Origin: Ignavibacteria bacterium
GTDB lineage: Bacteria; Bacteroidota; Ignavibacteria; Kapaibacteriales; UBA961
Assembly (NCBI GenBank): GCA_016720145.1
Contig: JADJXV010000004.1
Location: 310,001-374,000, forward strand
Direction: 5' to 3'
Length of the DNA stretch: 64,000 nt
This document shows, piece after piece, positions 28,257 through 36,381 of the stretch. How positions within the stretch are numbered: position 1 is the first letter of the stretch; the number at the start of each line of letters is the position of its first letter. The translations under genes and the position numbers were made by a program. The notes below the pieces were generated by a model. The model was not told the DNA's origin and did not search any database. It was given only the letters and a program-made list of their open reading frames with translations.

Positions 28257-28559
28257 ATGAAACAATGGATATATCTCCTTACTCCCGCTCGACTTGAAAT
28301 GGTCACCGGGCAGGCAACGGAGGACGAAATCAGCGCCGTCACTCGGCACTTTGCCTATCTTCAGGACTTAACCGAAAAGGGAATCATGATACTCGTCGGA
28401 CGCACACAAAATAATGATGAGCATACCCTCGGCATCGCGATCTTTGAAGCGCCGGATGAGGCAGCAGCCAGTATAATTATGGATAATGATCCTGCAGTGC
28501 AGTCAGGTGTGATGAATGCGACGTTGTATCCGTATTTCATCGCACTTATGCGAAAATAA
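28257..28559 (+). CDS. YciI family protein
   Basis: A protein of 100 aa. The YciI-like ferredoxin-fold pattern is visible: QWIYLLTPARLEMVT (about 3-17), HFAYLQDLTEKGIMILVGRT (about 32-51), HTLGIAIFEAPDEAAAS and the C-terminal YPYFIALMRK. The conserved His and Asp of the putative active site are consistent with His at 32 and Asp at 37. The function of the family is poorly known (proposed phosphatase/dehydrochlorinase-like). It is independent of its neighbours. Confidence 0.85.
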   Translation: MKQWIYLLTPARLEMVTGQATEDEISAVTRHFAYLQDLTEKGIMILVGRTQNNDEHTLGIAIFEAPDEAAASIIMDNDPAVQSGVMNATLYPYFIALMRK

Positions 28560-28620
28560 AAATCTTCTTCAATCATAAACAATCAGCGCCATCAGCGTGC
28601 TATCAACATTAGAAAAAATC

Positions 28621-29640
28621 ATGGAATTACAAAACGAAGAATCACAGCAGGTAGAATCAACCCAAGCAGACGCGCCTTTTCACAACCGAACAGATGTCAC
28701 CCGCCTCCAAAATGCCGCCGAAAGTATCCGCACAGAAATCCGTAAAATCGTCGTGGGGCAAAAATCGATGGTGGACTTGCTTATAGCCGCCGTCCTCGCC
28801 GACGGGCATGTTCTCATCGAAGGTGTACCGGGGATTGCCAAAACACTCACGGCAAAATTACTCGCCCGCACGCTCGATGTAGGGTTCCAGCGAATTCAAT
28901 TCACCCCCGACCTCATGCCGTCGGATGTGCTTGGTACTTCTGTCTTTAACCCAAAATCTGTTGAATTTGAATTTCGCCAAGGACCCATTTTCTCGCATTT
29001 AATTCTCATTGATGAAATCAACCGAGCACCTGCCAAAACACAAGCAGCTTTATTCGAAGTAATGGAAGAACGCCAGGTCACGATCGACGGCACGACCTAT
29101 CCGATGGACAGACCATTTCTCGTCGTCGCCACGCAGAACCCTATCGACCAAGAGGGTACGTACCGATTACCAGAGGCACAACTTGACCGGTTTTTATTCA
29201 AAATTGAAGTGGAATATCCGACTCTTGAAGAGGAATCGCAAATACTTATGGAGTTCCACGCACGGAAAAATTTCAATGACTTATCCGCTATTCAACCGAT
29301 GATTTCAGGAGCGGATATTGCAGAGTTCCAAGCTGCAGTCCGCAGCTTGCACATCGACGAAAATCTCTTGAATTACATCGCGCAAATCGTCGGTAACACC
29401 CGCAGTCATAAAGGATTATTTCTCGGTGCATCGCCTCGTGCATCGATTGGTATCATGACAGCAGCCAAGGCATTCGCCGCCATGAACGGACGTGATTTCG
29501 TGACTCCGGAGGATATCAAAGACGTCGCTCCACATATCCTACGACATAGAATATTACTCACCCCCGAAAAAGAAATGGAAGGCGTGACGACAGCCGATAT
29601 CGTACGTCAGATTATCGAGAAGATTGAAGTACCGAGGTGA
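28621..29640 (+). CDS. MoxR-family AAA+ ATPase
   Basis: A protein of 339 aa. I start at the ATG at 28621, because the upstream in-frame GTG at 28597 lies inside a copy of the dispersed ATCAGCG repeat. Walker A is GVPGIAKT (about 67-74), Walker B LILIDEINRAPA (about 128), and the sensor region ATQNPIDQEGTYRLPEAQLDRF (split) is diagnostic of MoxR/RavA. The usual partners (DUF58 and von Willebrand factor A genes) are not downstream; a 340-bp tandem repeat follows instead. MoxR proteins are chaperone-like remodelling ATPases. Confidence 0.9.
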   Translation: MELQNEESQQVESTQADAPFHNRTDVTRLQNAAESIRTEIRKIVVGQKSMVDLLIAAVLADGHVLIEGVPGIAKTLTAKLLARTLDVGFQRIQFTPDLMPSDVLGTSVFNPKSVEFEFRQGPIFSHLILIDEINRAPAKTQAALFEVMEERQVTIDGTTYPMDRPFLVVATQNPIDQEGTYRLPEAQLDRFLFKIEVEYPTLEEESQILMEFHARKNFNDLSAIQPMISGADIAEFQAAVRSLHIDENLLNYIAQIVGNTRSHKGLFLGASPRASIGIMTAAKAFAAMNGRDFVTPEDIKDVAPHILRHRILLTPEKEMEGVTTADIVRQIIEKIEVPR

Positions 29641-29652
29641 GGCGGAAGAGAG

Positions 29653-29990
29653 TCGTAAGTCTGTAAGTCGTAAGTCGTAAGTCTGTAAGTCTGTAAGTCT
29701 GTAAGTCTGTAAGTCTGTAAGTCTGTAAGTCTGTAAGTCTGTAAGTCTGTAAGTCTGTAAGTCTGTAAGTCTGTAAGTCTGTAAGTCTGTAAGTCTGTAA
29801 GTCTGTAAGTCTGTAAGTCTTGAGGGTCTGGAAGTCCTTAAGTCCCTAAGTCCTGTAAGTCTGTAAGTCTGTAAGTCGAAGCCTTAAGTCTTAAGTCTTT
29901 AAGTCCTTTAAGTCTGTAAGTCTTTAGTCCTTAAGTCCCGTAAGTCCGAAGATAGTCCTAAGTCTAGGGAGTCCTAGTCGTAAGTATTAG
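29653..29990. repeat. Long GTAAGTCT tandem array
   Basis: An 8-nt unit, GTAAGTCT, is repeated in tandem more than twenty times (perfect from about 29677 to 29820), then degenerates into AGTCCTTAAGTC variants to about 29990. There are no unique spacers. It follows the MoxR stop by a few bases. Confidence 0.9.
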
Positions 29991-30390
29991 CAAGATTGCT
30001 GGTTCGTCACCTTTAGTCCTAATTGGCGGAAGCCGCCCCTATCAATATAATCCAAAGCAAACATAGCCCATGATTTTAATCATGGGTTAAAAGTCGCGAC
30101 AAAAATTCGTAAACCGTTTTAACGGTATTGAAAGCTGAGAATGGTTTTAACTATTTCCCAAAAGCAGATGCAATCAATCCAACGGTTTCAACCTTAAAAT
30201 ACGTCATGCAGAAAACATAACTCAACATTATCATTGTGTTAGCTATGGTGAGTTGGATGTATGCGTTCGATTACAGCTGTCGAAGGATTCAGTTACATGT
30301 TTAATTTTTATCTCCGATTATAATTCTCATTTAATAAAAACAATTTGTGTACTCTTGCACTTCTGGCACCTTTTGCGTTATAATTAAAAA
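29991..30390. other. Intergenic region with a small palindrome, no gene
   Basis: No ORF of note. 30067-30086 is a palindrome (CCCATGATTTTAATCATGGG), nearly the same as at 6177. AACCGTTTTAACGGT occurs at about 30112. It lies downstream of the convergent MoxR and rtcB units. Confidence 0.5.
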
Positions 30391-30422
30391 GAACAGCCCG
30401 TGATAACCATCTCGGGCTGTTC
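30391..30422 (-). terminator. Terminator of the RNA-repair operon
   Basis: GAACAGCCCG (30391-30400) pairs with CGGGCTGTTC (30413-30422). On the minus strand TTTTTAATTA follows. It lies about 220 bp after the rtcB stop and is the first clear stop signal for the operon. Confidence 0.7.
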
Positions 30423-30643
30423 ACTTAAGTTAAATTAATAATAACAAGCGTGGTTACGGCAAATCGACCTAACTGATAGATTAACATATTGACGAAAACA
30501 TGTTGCGAGTCGTAACCATATCGATTCTATGGATTGATGAGTTTATATATTATACAATTTTCATCATCATTGCTACATATATTCATTAAATGGTCTGCTC
30601 AATGGATATTAGTTCCAATCAGTTATAATCATCGCCAACTTTT

Positions 30644-32127
30644 TCACGCCGCACCGCCAAGCGATTTATCCGAATCCTTAATCACAAATCTCGCACGAAG
30701 ACGCGCTACCTGACGCGCAAGATCCGCCGACTCAACCGAACGCAAGACTTCATTAAAATCCTTATATGCAGCCGGCGCCTCATCAAGCGGATACTCCCGG
30801 CAATTGGTGAGAATATCCTTTTTGCCAAAGGAAATATCGACATCCTTTTGACTGAGCGTGCGCATCGCTGCACGACGACCCAATGCACGTCCCGCACCGT
30901 GATTAACGCTGTAAAGCGACTCTTTCGCCCCGCGCTCGCAACCATCACGGCCGAACCGTCCTGCGGATTGCCGGGCAATAAAATCGGGTGTCCCGTCGCG
31001 CTGAACGGTGTGCCGCTGAGACTTTGGTGTCCCGCCGGTACCGCCCGCGTCGCACCCTTGCGATGCACCCACGTCGGAGTGCCATTAATATCCTCCAACC
31101 GCGCGATATTATGACTGATAAAATACACCAAATTCCCATCCGCACCCGGAAATACTTCGCGAAATGCATCGAGTACCAACGCATTAATAAGTAGGTGATT
31201 CACGGTCGCAAAATTCGCTCCGAGAGCCATGTCGTCGAGGTAATTATTGGCTTCAACGGAACCGAGTTCGGCATAGACTAACTCCTTGTCATCGCCCGGG
31301 AAAGCAGTGCCCGTCGCCGTGAAATTTTTTTGCAAGGTGCTGAATTGATTATGCGCTAATTGATACCCGAATCCCCGCGAACCGCAGTGCGATAAAAAGG
31401 CAGCATGACCATTTTTCAAGCCGAATGTTTTGGCAGTGGACTCCATGCCTTCGACGATATCGACTATCTCGCATTCACCGAAGTGATTGCCACCACCGTA
31501 CGAACCAAGCTGTTCCATCTTTTCCTTGAATTTCGGGAATAATCCCTCGCCACGAAGCGTATCGAGCCGCGCTTCAAGGGTCGAACGCTTGCCGTCATGC
31601 CCGAGATGGAAGGCATCCTCGCAGTACTCTGCCCACGAGGCGGGAATACCGATTTGTTCCAAAACTTCTGCCGATGCGCCTTGTGTCGCAACCGCAAAAC
31701 CGGTTGATTCATTCACCCGGCGTGACTTCCGCACCGAACGCTGACCCTTGCCCGCACCCGTCGGTGTGCGCTCACATATCGCGTTGATTAATGCCCGTCG
31801 CGTGTCCTTCGAGCGGAGTTCTTCTTCGGGAATATTGAGTTGCAATAAGCTCATCGAGCATTTAATATCCACGCCCACCGGACCCGGATATATATGCGTC
31901 GACGATGCCATCACGCACCCGACGGGAGCACCGTAACCACCGTGAGCGTCAGGATTAAGCACGAGTGCCGACACGCCGGGAGCGCGGCGGGAATTCATCG
32001 CTTGTTCAAGACAGGTCGCATCAAATCCATCCCGAATTTTTTCGGTTCCAATCACCGTAATCGGCGAGAGTCCTTCAATCGGAAGATGCGCTATTGCGTC
32101 TGATTGTATTTTGAATTGTGTGTTCAT
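30644..32127 (-). CDS. rtcB: RNA-splicing ligase RtcB (frameshifted in this sequence)
   Basis: RtcB joins 2',3'-cyclic phosphate or 3'-phosphate to 5'-OH RNA ends using GTP and Mn2+. Visible motifs are DAHGGYGAPVGCVMAS (about 61-76), VGVDIKCSMSLL (about 85-96, Mn ligands Asp and Cys), GGGNHFGECEIV (about 210-221), SHCGSRGFGYQ, ISHNIARLE and HRKGATRAVPAGH. The frame then breaks just after GSAVMVA. One G missing from a C4/G4 run at 30928-30931 puts the rest (AKESLYSVNHGAGRALGR, with the guanylylated His) in another frame. Repaired, it is about 494 aa, the normal length. It is the last gene of the operon. Confidence 0.88.
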
Positions 32128-32308
32128 TTGTTTTTATTGAATGGTTGTTTTGTGGTTGACATTCGACGGGGCTAGTGGAATATAGTTAATTTCGTCCGCT
32201 GAGGGCGAAGATTGCATACGCCCAAGTCTATACTGGGCTTTGGTGATGAATTCATCTTGTTGAATTGAATGCGATGCCCAAACGTCACGAATTGTCAGTT
32301 TTCTTGTA

Positions 32309-33349
32309 TCACAATGAATAGACGTTCACTCGTAAATCAATGAGCAGTTGTTCGACTTCGCCTGCATTCGGTTCGTCCGGTAAATCTGAACGTTGAAAGG
32401 CATCATGAATCGATATGATTTTTTCATCCGCCATGGAAAGTAAATCTTCGTAGGTGTATTTGCCGGAACGTATTGCGAGTAATTCTTCACGATTATTCCG
32501 CCGAACATTGATTGTCCCTTCCGTCGCAATTTCATACGCCATTTCGAGTAATCGAAAGACATGCATCATGTTTTTGGCGTCGTAATTTTTGCCATGTTCA
32601 ATGGTCGAATGATACCGTTCTTCGTTCCGCAGGGACAGCCATTGCTGATACTCTTTCCAGTCTTTACAGTACCGCGAATAGCCATCTTTGTTAAAGCTGA
32701 GATAAGCGACGATAGGGCAGTCTTTCGGCACCGAACTCAGCGCTACATCATTCGAATCATCACCACGAAGTATCCCCGAAAACAGAGCATCAGGCGAATG
32801 GTACAGCGCATATAAATTACTGCAATGATCAATGCTTACCAGTCCGCATTCTTCCTGTTTCCATTGATTCTGCGCCAGAAAGTCCACTAATCGTACCGAG
32901 TGATGAGCGCTCAGGATATAGCAGAAATCGAGGAGTGATTTCCGTTCCCCGCTCATGGGATTGACGATTTTTTTATTGAGTCCGCGCGCTTTTTTGATCT
33001 GTGATGCTGCATATCCGGCAAATGTATCCTCACAGCGCTTGGATAGAAATATCTCCGGCGTTAATGATGTAAAGAGCGGATGCTTTTCAAGAATACAATC
33101 CGACGGCGTGGCGAGAAGCTCAAGCGCGGTCGGATTGTTTTTGAGACATAATTCCGTAAATCTTCCGATTTCATACATCACACTATTGTTGTTATCTTCA
33201 TTAATTTGCTGAGGATACGAGAGTCCAAATATTCCATTTCTCGATGCTGCAAATACGCCCTTGAGATCCGTATCGGACGTAGCCGTTGCGAGTCCGTAGG
33301 CGCGGCTCCCGGAAATTACTTTGAGCAAAATGGTCATATTCGTATGCAT
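32309..33349 (-). CDS. RlaP-type polymerase-beta nucleotidyltransferase (second copy)
   Basis: A protein of 346 aa. The polymerase-beta superfamily motif is VISGSRAYGLATATSDTDLKGVF (about 11-33): a GS motif followed by the metal-binding DxD. Further on, LLDFCYILSAHHSVRLVDFL, KKARGLNKK and KNMMHVFRLLEMAYEI are typical of the COG3541/PF10127 group, named RlaP for RNA-ligase-associated polymerases. These are predicted to add nucleotides to RNA ends before ligation; this is inference, not shown here. It starts 2 bp after the preceding gene stops, and is followed by rtcB after a 181-bp gap holding a small GCCCA hairpin. Confidence 0.8.
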   Translation of the reverse strand: MHTNMTILLKVISGSRAYGLATATSDTDLKGVFAASRNGIFGLSYPQQINEDNNNSVMYEIGRFTELCLKNNPTALELLATPSDCILEKHPLFTSLTPEIFLSKRCEDTFAGYAASQIKKARGLNKKIVNPMSGERKSLLDFCYILSAHHSVRLVDFLAQNQWKQEECGLVSIDHCSNLYALYHSPDALFSGILRGDDSNDVALSSVPKDCPIVAYLSFNKDGYSRYCKDWKEYQQWLSLRNEERYHSTIEHGKNYDAKNMMHVFRLLEMAYEIATEGTINVRRNNREELLAIRSGKYTYEDLLSMADEKIISIHDAFQRSDLPDEPNAGEVEQLLIDLRVNVYSL

Positions 33350-33351
33350 AG

Positions 33352-34116
33352 TTATAATCCTCCATTGCGCTCAAGCATCGTACGAAAGAGTTCATCAAGC
33401 GGCTCTACATCGTCATTTGCGAGCTTCGGAATGTGTTGAACAGCTTCGTAACATTCGTTATATAAATTACTTATGAATGTGTTTAGTATGGGAATTGCCG
33501 GAACGGTTGTCGATTCTGTGCCATTTGATTTCAACACCAATAACTCTCCGATAATCGATACTATTTCTTCATCCGTGACGAGTGTGAGCAGTGTCGAGAA
33601 TTGCATCGGCGGGCAAACGCGGTATTCCACAATCCACTTGGCGGCAAGGAGCGTTCGCAGAACATAGAAATACTTCTTAAGCCGAACATCATCCTTCTCA
33701 ATATCCTGTGGATAAATTCCTTTCGACAGTCCGAGATAGTGGAATATTCCGGCACGTGGGGCGAAATATTCGGGTATCAATCGCCGGATTGGTTCGGTAA
33801 ATTCAACATGCTCTCTATAGACAATCGGCGATTGTAACCATTCGTAGAGAGTTGAGTTAGAATGATAGAATAATCGCAGTGCCTTCCTAATATCCCAGCC
33901 GTTAACATCGAGAATACCATCATTGGAATATTCGATTACATCCTTGAATTCACGTATTGATACATACCGGCTTGCGTCGCCGATATACACAAATCGCGCA
34001 TCGTAGTCACTGTCCTGCGAGGGGAAGCCCCAGGCGCGGCTGCCGGATTCACAACAGTAGAGAATCGTTACACCATAGTGCTGTTCTATTGTGTCGAGTA
34101 ATTGAGGAGTAATCAT
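33352..34116 (-). CDS. RlaP-type polymerase-beta nucleotidyltransferase (first copy)
   Basis: A protein of 254 aa. I use the ATG at 34114-34116 (MITPQLLDTIEQHYG); a GTG at 34143 at the edge of the G-tract could extend it by 9 codons. The motif is CESGSRAWGFPSQDSDYDARFVYIG (split, about 21-45), with GSRAWG and DxD. A following SIREFKDVIE...LDVNGWDIRKALRLFYHSN pattern fits COG3541/PF10127 (RlaP). It is shorter than, and clearly divergent from, the second copy 2 bp downstream, so the pair is probably an old duplication or functional heterodimer; that is inference. Confidence 0.78.
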   Translation of the reverse strand: MITPQLLDTIEQHYGVTILYCCESGSRAWGFPSQDSDYDARFVYIGDASRYVSIREFKDVIEYSNDGILDVNGWDIRKALRLFYHSNSTLYEWLQSPIVYREHVEFTEPIRRLIPEYFAPRAGIFHYLGLSKGIYPQDIEKDDVRLKKYFYVLRTLLAAKWIVEYRVCPPMQFSTLLTLVTDEEIVSIIGELLVLKSNGTESTTVPAIPILNTFISNLYNECYEAVQHIPKLANDDVEPLDELFRTMLERNGGL

Positions 34117-34146
34117 TGTTGTATTGTTATTGAGTTTGTTCACGCC

Positions 34147-34261
<115 letters not shown>

Positions 34262-34317
34262 CCGTTGAAAGCATTGGGGTACCGTCGTTGTTTGACGTGA
34301 CTGAACGTTCATTCACA

Positions 34318-35427
34318 TCATTCCACCGCAAAACCAAACCCTCTTTTTTCGGCCGGCATGTAGCGAATGGTGTCGCTTAATTGCCGTACAAACGCGTTCC
34401 CCGGATTGAGGAGGCGGTAGAGTTCGGCGAGGGTGTAGAGTTCTTTTTCGAGCATGATTTTCTTCTCCTGTGCTACGACTTTGAAGAAGTCTTGCGCCTC
34501 TGCGCGGTTCATTTTCCGCGTTTCGACGATGCCGAAGCATCTGCCGGGACGCAGAAGCGCGGCGTCGATGTGATGCAAGCTAGCAAGATTCGTGCTGAGA
34601 ATTATCTTTTTTCTGCCGTCAGAGATAAAGCTATCGGAGGCTGCAAGGAGCCGTGTCATCACGTCGTTACCGTCGGAACGTTTACCAAGATGATAGTCGG
34701 CGTCTTCGAGGATGAGCGCCATTGCGTCGCTCGTGCGGAACTCGGTGAACATCCCTTCACCATCAAGCACTTTTTGCTGTGAGGTGTAGAAGACTTTCGC
34801 GTGATTCGTTTGCCGCTGCTCGGCCATTTTTCGGATTAAATAGCGAATTAACCGCGACTTTCCCGTGCCCGGCTCGCCGAGCAGAACGAGCACCGATTCA
34901 TTGCTTTCCGCATATTCCTTTGCCACATCCTGGAGGCGGGGAATAAACGGATATGCTTCGGTAACAATCTTATCGGCAAGGAGTTCGTAGATGCTGTCGT
35001 AGTCATACGAGCCGCTGTCGTAGTACCACACCACCTCACAGACGACCCCGCCTGTCATGCCTGCGAGAATCGATTGCAGCGCTGCTGTTGTATCCTTGAC
35101 CTTTGCATTTGTTGTGCTATAAACCTCGACCGTTACCTTGCTCAGATGACGTGCATCATTCATGAGGTCGAAGGAAAGAATGGCAAAAAAGTCTGCACCA
35201 AGCACAATATTCCATCTACCACTGAGCGTGAATACCTGACCGAGTTTTTGCAATTGTTCACGTACGAAATTTGCATCAAAATCAGCGGCTACGATGCGAT
35301 TAAAAGTCAGGAAAAACGGATAGTTTTTCTTACGAATAGAACGAAGAATCGGTTCCGAAATAGCCATCCGGATGAGCTCACCTTCGTGTCCGTCGTATTG
35401 ATTGTTAAAGCCAAATTGTATGTTCAT
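34318..35427 (-). CDS. BCS1-like AAA+ ATPase in the RNA-repair operon
   Basis: A protein of 369 aa. Residues 1-170 are an N-terminal domain of unknown type. The AAA+ module follows: Walker A LLGEPGTGKSRLIRYLI (about 181-197), Walker B ALILEDADYHL (about 237), sensor 1 KIILSTNLA and arginine finger LLRPGRCFG. The spacing and RPGR motif resemble BCS1/FtsH-like remodellers. There is no membrane segment, so it is cytoplasmic. The start lies 18 bp after the last Y-RNA, placing it in the same transcript. A role in loading or unloading RNA on the Ro protein or in feeding RNA to RtcB is inferred from position only. Confidence 0.78.
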   Translation of the reverse strand: MNIQFGFNNQYDGHEGELIRMAISEPILRSIRKKNYPFFLTFNRIVAADFDANFVREQLQKLGQVFTLSGRWNIVLGADFFAILSFDLMNDARHLSKVTVEVYSTTNAKVKDTTAALQSILAGMTGGVVCEVVWYYDSGSYDYDSIYELLADKIVTEAYPFIPRLQDVAKEYAESNESVLVLLGEPGTGKSRLIRYLIRKMAEQRQTNHAKVFYTSQQKVLDGEGMFTEFRTSDAMALILEDADYHLGKRSDGNDVMTRLLAASDSFISDGRKKIILSTNLASLHHIDAALLRPGRCFGIVETRKMNRAEAQDFFKVVAQEKKIMLEKELYTLAELYRLLNPGNAFVRQLSDTIRYMPAEKRGFGFAVE

Positions 35428-35445
35428 GGGTGTAGAATAAAATCA

Positions 35446-35564
35446 CTACCGCGACAAAGATTTGCGAGACGTATCACTGTGCTTGTGCAAGCGCAGCGGC
35501 AGGATTCGAACCTGCTGAATCCATAGATTGTAACCGGTTGTAGTCCCGCATGCATTCGCGGTAG
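35446..35564 (-). ncRNA. Y-RNA-like RNA 5 (T-arm, no clear D-arm)
   Basis: 119 nt, last of five in transcription order. A 9-bp closing helix: CTACCGCGA/TCGCGGTAG. Invariant GAATGC and TTGTCG sides are present. The inner helix is GCGGGAC/GTCTCGC. A canonical T-arm, GCAGG TTCGAAT CCTGC, is followed by CGCTG/CAGTG enclosing GCTT/AAGC instead of a D-arm. It lies 10 bp after RNA 4 and 18 bp before the AAA+ start. Confidence 0.75.
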
Positions 35565-35574
35565 GTCTATAAAA

Positions 35575-35639
35575 AGCCGACAAAGATTGTTGAGATACCG
35601 GTACGTTCTAAGTGTATGTAATCCCAATAGCATTCGGCT
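35575..35639 (-). ncRNA. Y-RNA-like RNA 4 (minimal form without tRNA module)
   Basis: 65 nt. The closing helix is AGCCGA/TCGGCT, with the GAATGC and TTGTCG sides. The inner helix TTGGGAT/ATCTCAA keeps the central G-T wobble seen in the others, and TACAT follows it. There is no T- or D-arm, only a short loop (TACATACACTTAGAACGTACCGGT). It therefore defines the Ro-binding stem minus any effector domain. Confidence 0.65.
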
Positions 35640-35655
35640 GTTAGTTTGTGTTTTT

Positions 35656-35972
35656 TGATGGCACGCTGATGCCGCTGATTGTTATGATTTTTGCTGATTT
35701 TTTATCATGCTCATCAGCATTATCTGTTTGATTTATAAAGTAACCACGACAAGGGGGATGAAACAGTTCTTTGCTCTGCCGATGAGCTACGTGTTGTTAC
35801 ACGACCGGAGTCGAACCGATTACCTAAGAGCCCTATGTAGTTCCATTGGCATTCGTGGTTGATTGCTTAATTGATGGCACGCTGATGCCGCTGATTTTTT
35901 ATGATTTCCGCAGATTTTTTTCTATTTTCAATGGCACGCTGATGCCGCTGATTTTTATGATTTTCGCTGATT
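35656..35972. repeat. Dispersed repeat copies between Y-RNAs (TGGCACGCTGATGCCGCTGATT)
   Basis: The unit TGGCACGCTGATGCCGCTGA, followed by TTTTTATGATTTNCGCTGATTT, is found at 35658-35698, 35874-35914 and 35931-35971 here, and again at 36145-36185 and (inverted) at 48392-48440. It contains GCGGCATCAGC palindromes. Copies separate RNAs 1/2, 2/3 (two) and 3/4, while RNAs 4/5 have none. Confidence 0.75.
35742..35860 (-). ncRNA. Y-RNA-like RNA 3 (T-arm plus D-arm)
   Basis: 119 nt. The closing helix AACCACGA/TCGTGGTT has the GAATGC and TTGTCG sides. The inner helix is TGGAAC/GTTTCA, followed by TACAT. T-arm: ATCGG TTCGACT CCGGT. Acceptor-like hairpin: CGTGT AACA ACACG. D-arm: GCTC ATCGGCA GAGC. The order (T, acceptor-like, D) is a permuted tRNA. 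Confidence 0.8.
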
Positions 35973-35984
35973 TATTTTAAAACT

Positions 35985-36129
35985 ATCAACCACGACAAAA
36001 AGGTAATGAAATACTCTTTGCGCTAACCATTTACGCTACGTGCCTCGTGAGTTGAACGGAGGAGGCACGACCGGACTCGAACCGGTAACCCAAGATACAC
36101 ATGTAATTCCATTGGCATTCATGGTTGAT
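35985..36129 (-). ncRNA. Y-RNA-like RNA 2 (T-arm plus D-arm, long acceptor-like hairpin)
   Basis: 145 nt. An 11-pair closing helix (ATCAACCA.../...TGGTTGAT) has one mismatch. GAATGC and TTGTCG sides are present. The inner helix AATGGAAT/ATTTCATT is followed by TACAT. T-arm: ACCGG TTCGAGT CCGGT. Acceptor-like: CGTGCCTC/GAGGCACG, 8 bp. D-arm: GCGT AAATGGTTA GCGC, with the tRNA GG. It is the longest of the five. Confidence 0.82.
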
Positions 36130-36230
36130 TGTTTGTTGTTTTCAATGGCACGCTGATGCCGCTGATTTTTTATGATTGCCGCTGATGGCTTGATCATAAA
36201 AACCAGCGATAGTGGCGGTGTATAATTACC

Positions 36231-36359
36231 GGCGACCACGACAAAAGAGATGAAACAATTCTTTGCTCTACCATTTGAGCTACGTTTTTCAACGGCCGGG
36301 CTCGAACCGGCAACATAAGATCATGTTGTGTATGTAGTTCCATCGGCATTCGTGGTGCC
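36231..36359 (-). ncRNA. Y-RNA-like RNA 1 (T-arm plus D-arm), next to Ro gene
   Basis: 129 nt, starting 22 nt after the Ro stop. The closing helix GGC(bulge)ACCACGA/TCGTGGTGCC is the longest. GAATGC and TTGTCG sides are present. The inner helix GATGGAAC/GTTTCATC is followed by TACAT. T-arm: GCCGG TTCGAGC CCGGC. Acceptor-like: CGTT GAAA AACG, a GNRA-capped hairpin. D-arm: GCTC AAATGGTA GAGC. Confidence 0.82.
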
Positions 36360-36381
36360 AAGTATTTGATTAATAAATAAA

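Noticed and set aside
29653..29990. CRISPR array
   Set aside because: The units are 8 nt without unique spacers and no cas genes occur in the window.
32128..32308. A sixth Y-RNA in the rtcB-RlaP gap
   Set aside because: GTCGAATG is present on the minus strand but there is no pairing partner, TTGTCG strand or T-arm.
35656..35700. TGGCAC in the dispersed repeat as sigma-54 promoters
   Set aside because: The bases after it do not give TTGC at the required spacing, and it lies on the opposite strand from the operon.
36290..36320. T-arm sequences looking like normal tRNA genes on the minus strand (36290, 36070, 35800, 35500)
   Set aside because: The T-arm precedes an acceptor-like hairpin and D-arm with no anticodon arm and a paired outer stem. 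They are better explained as Y-RNA tRNA mimics.
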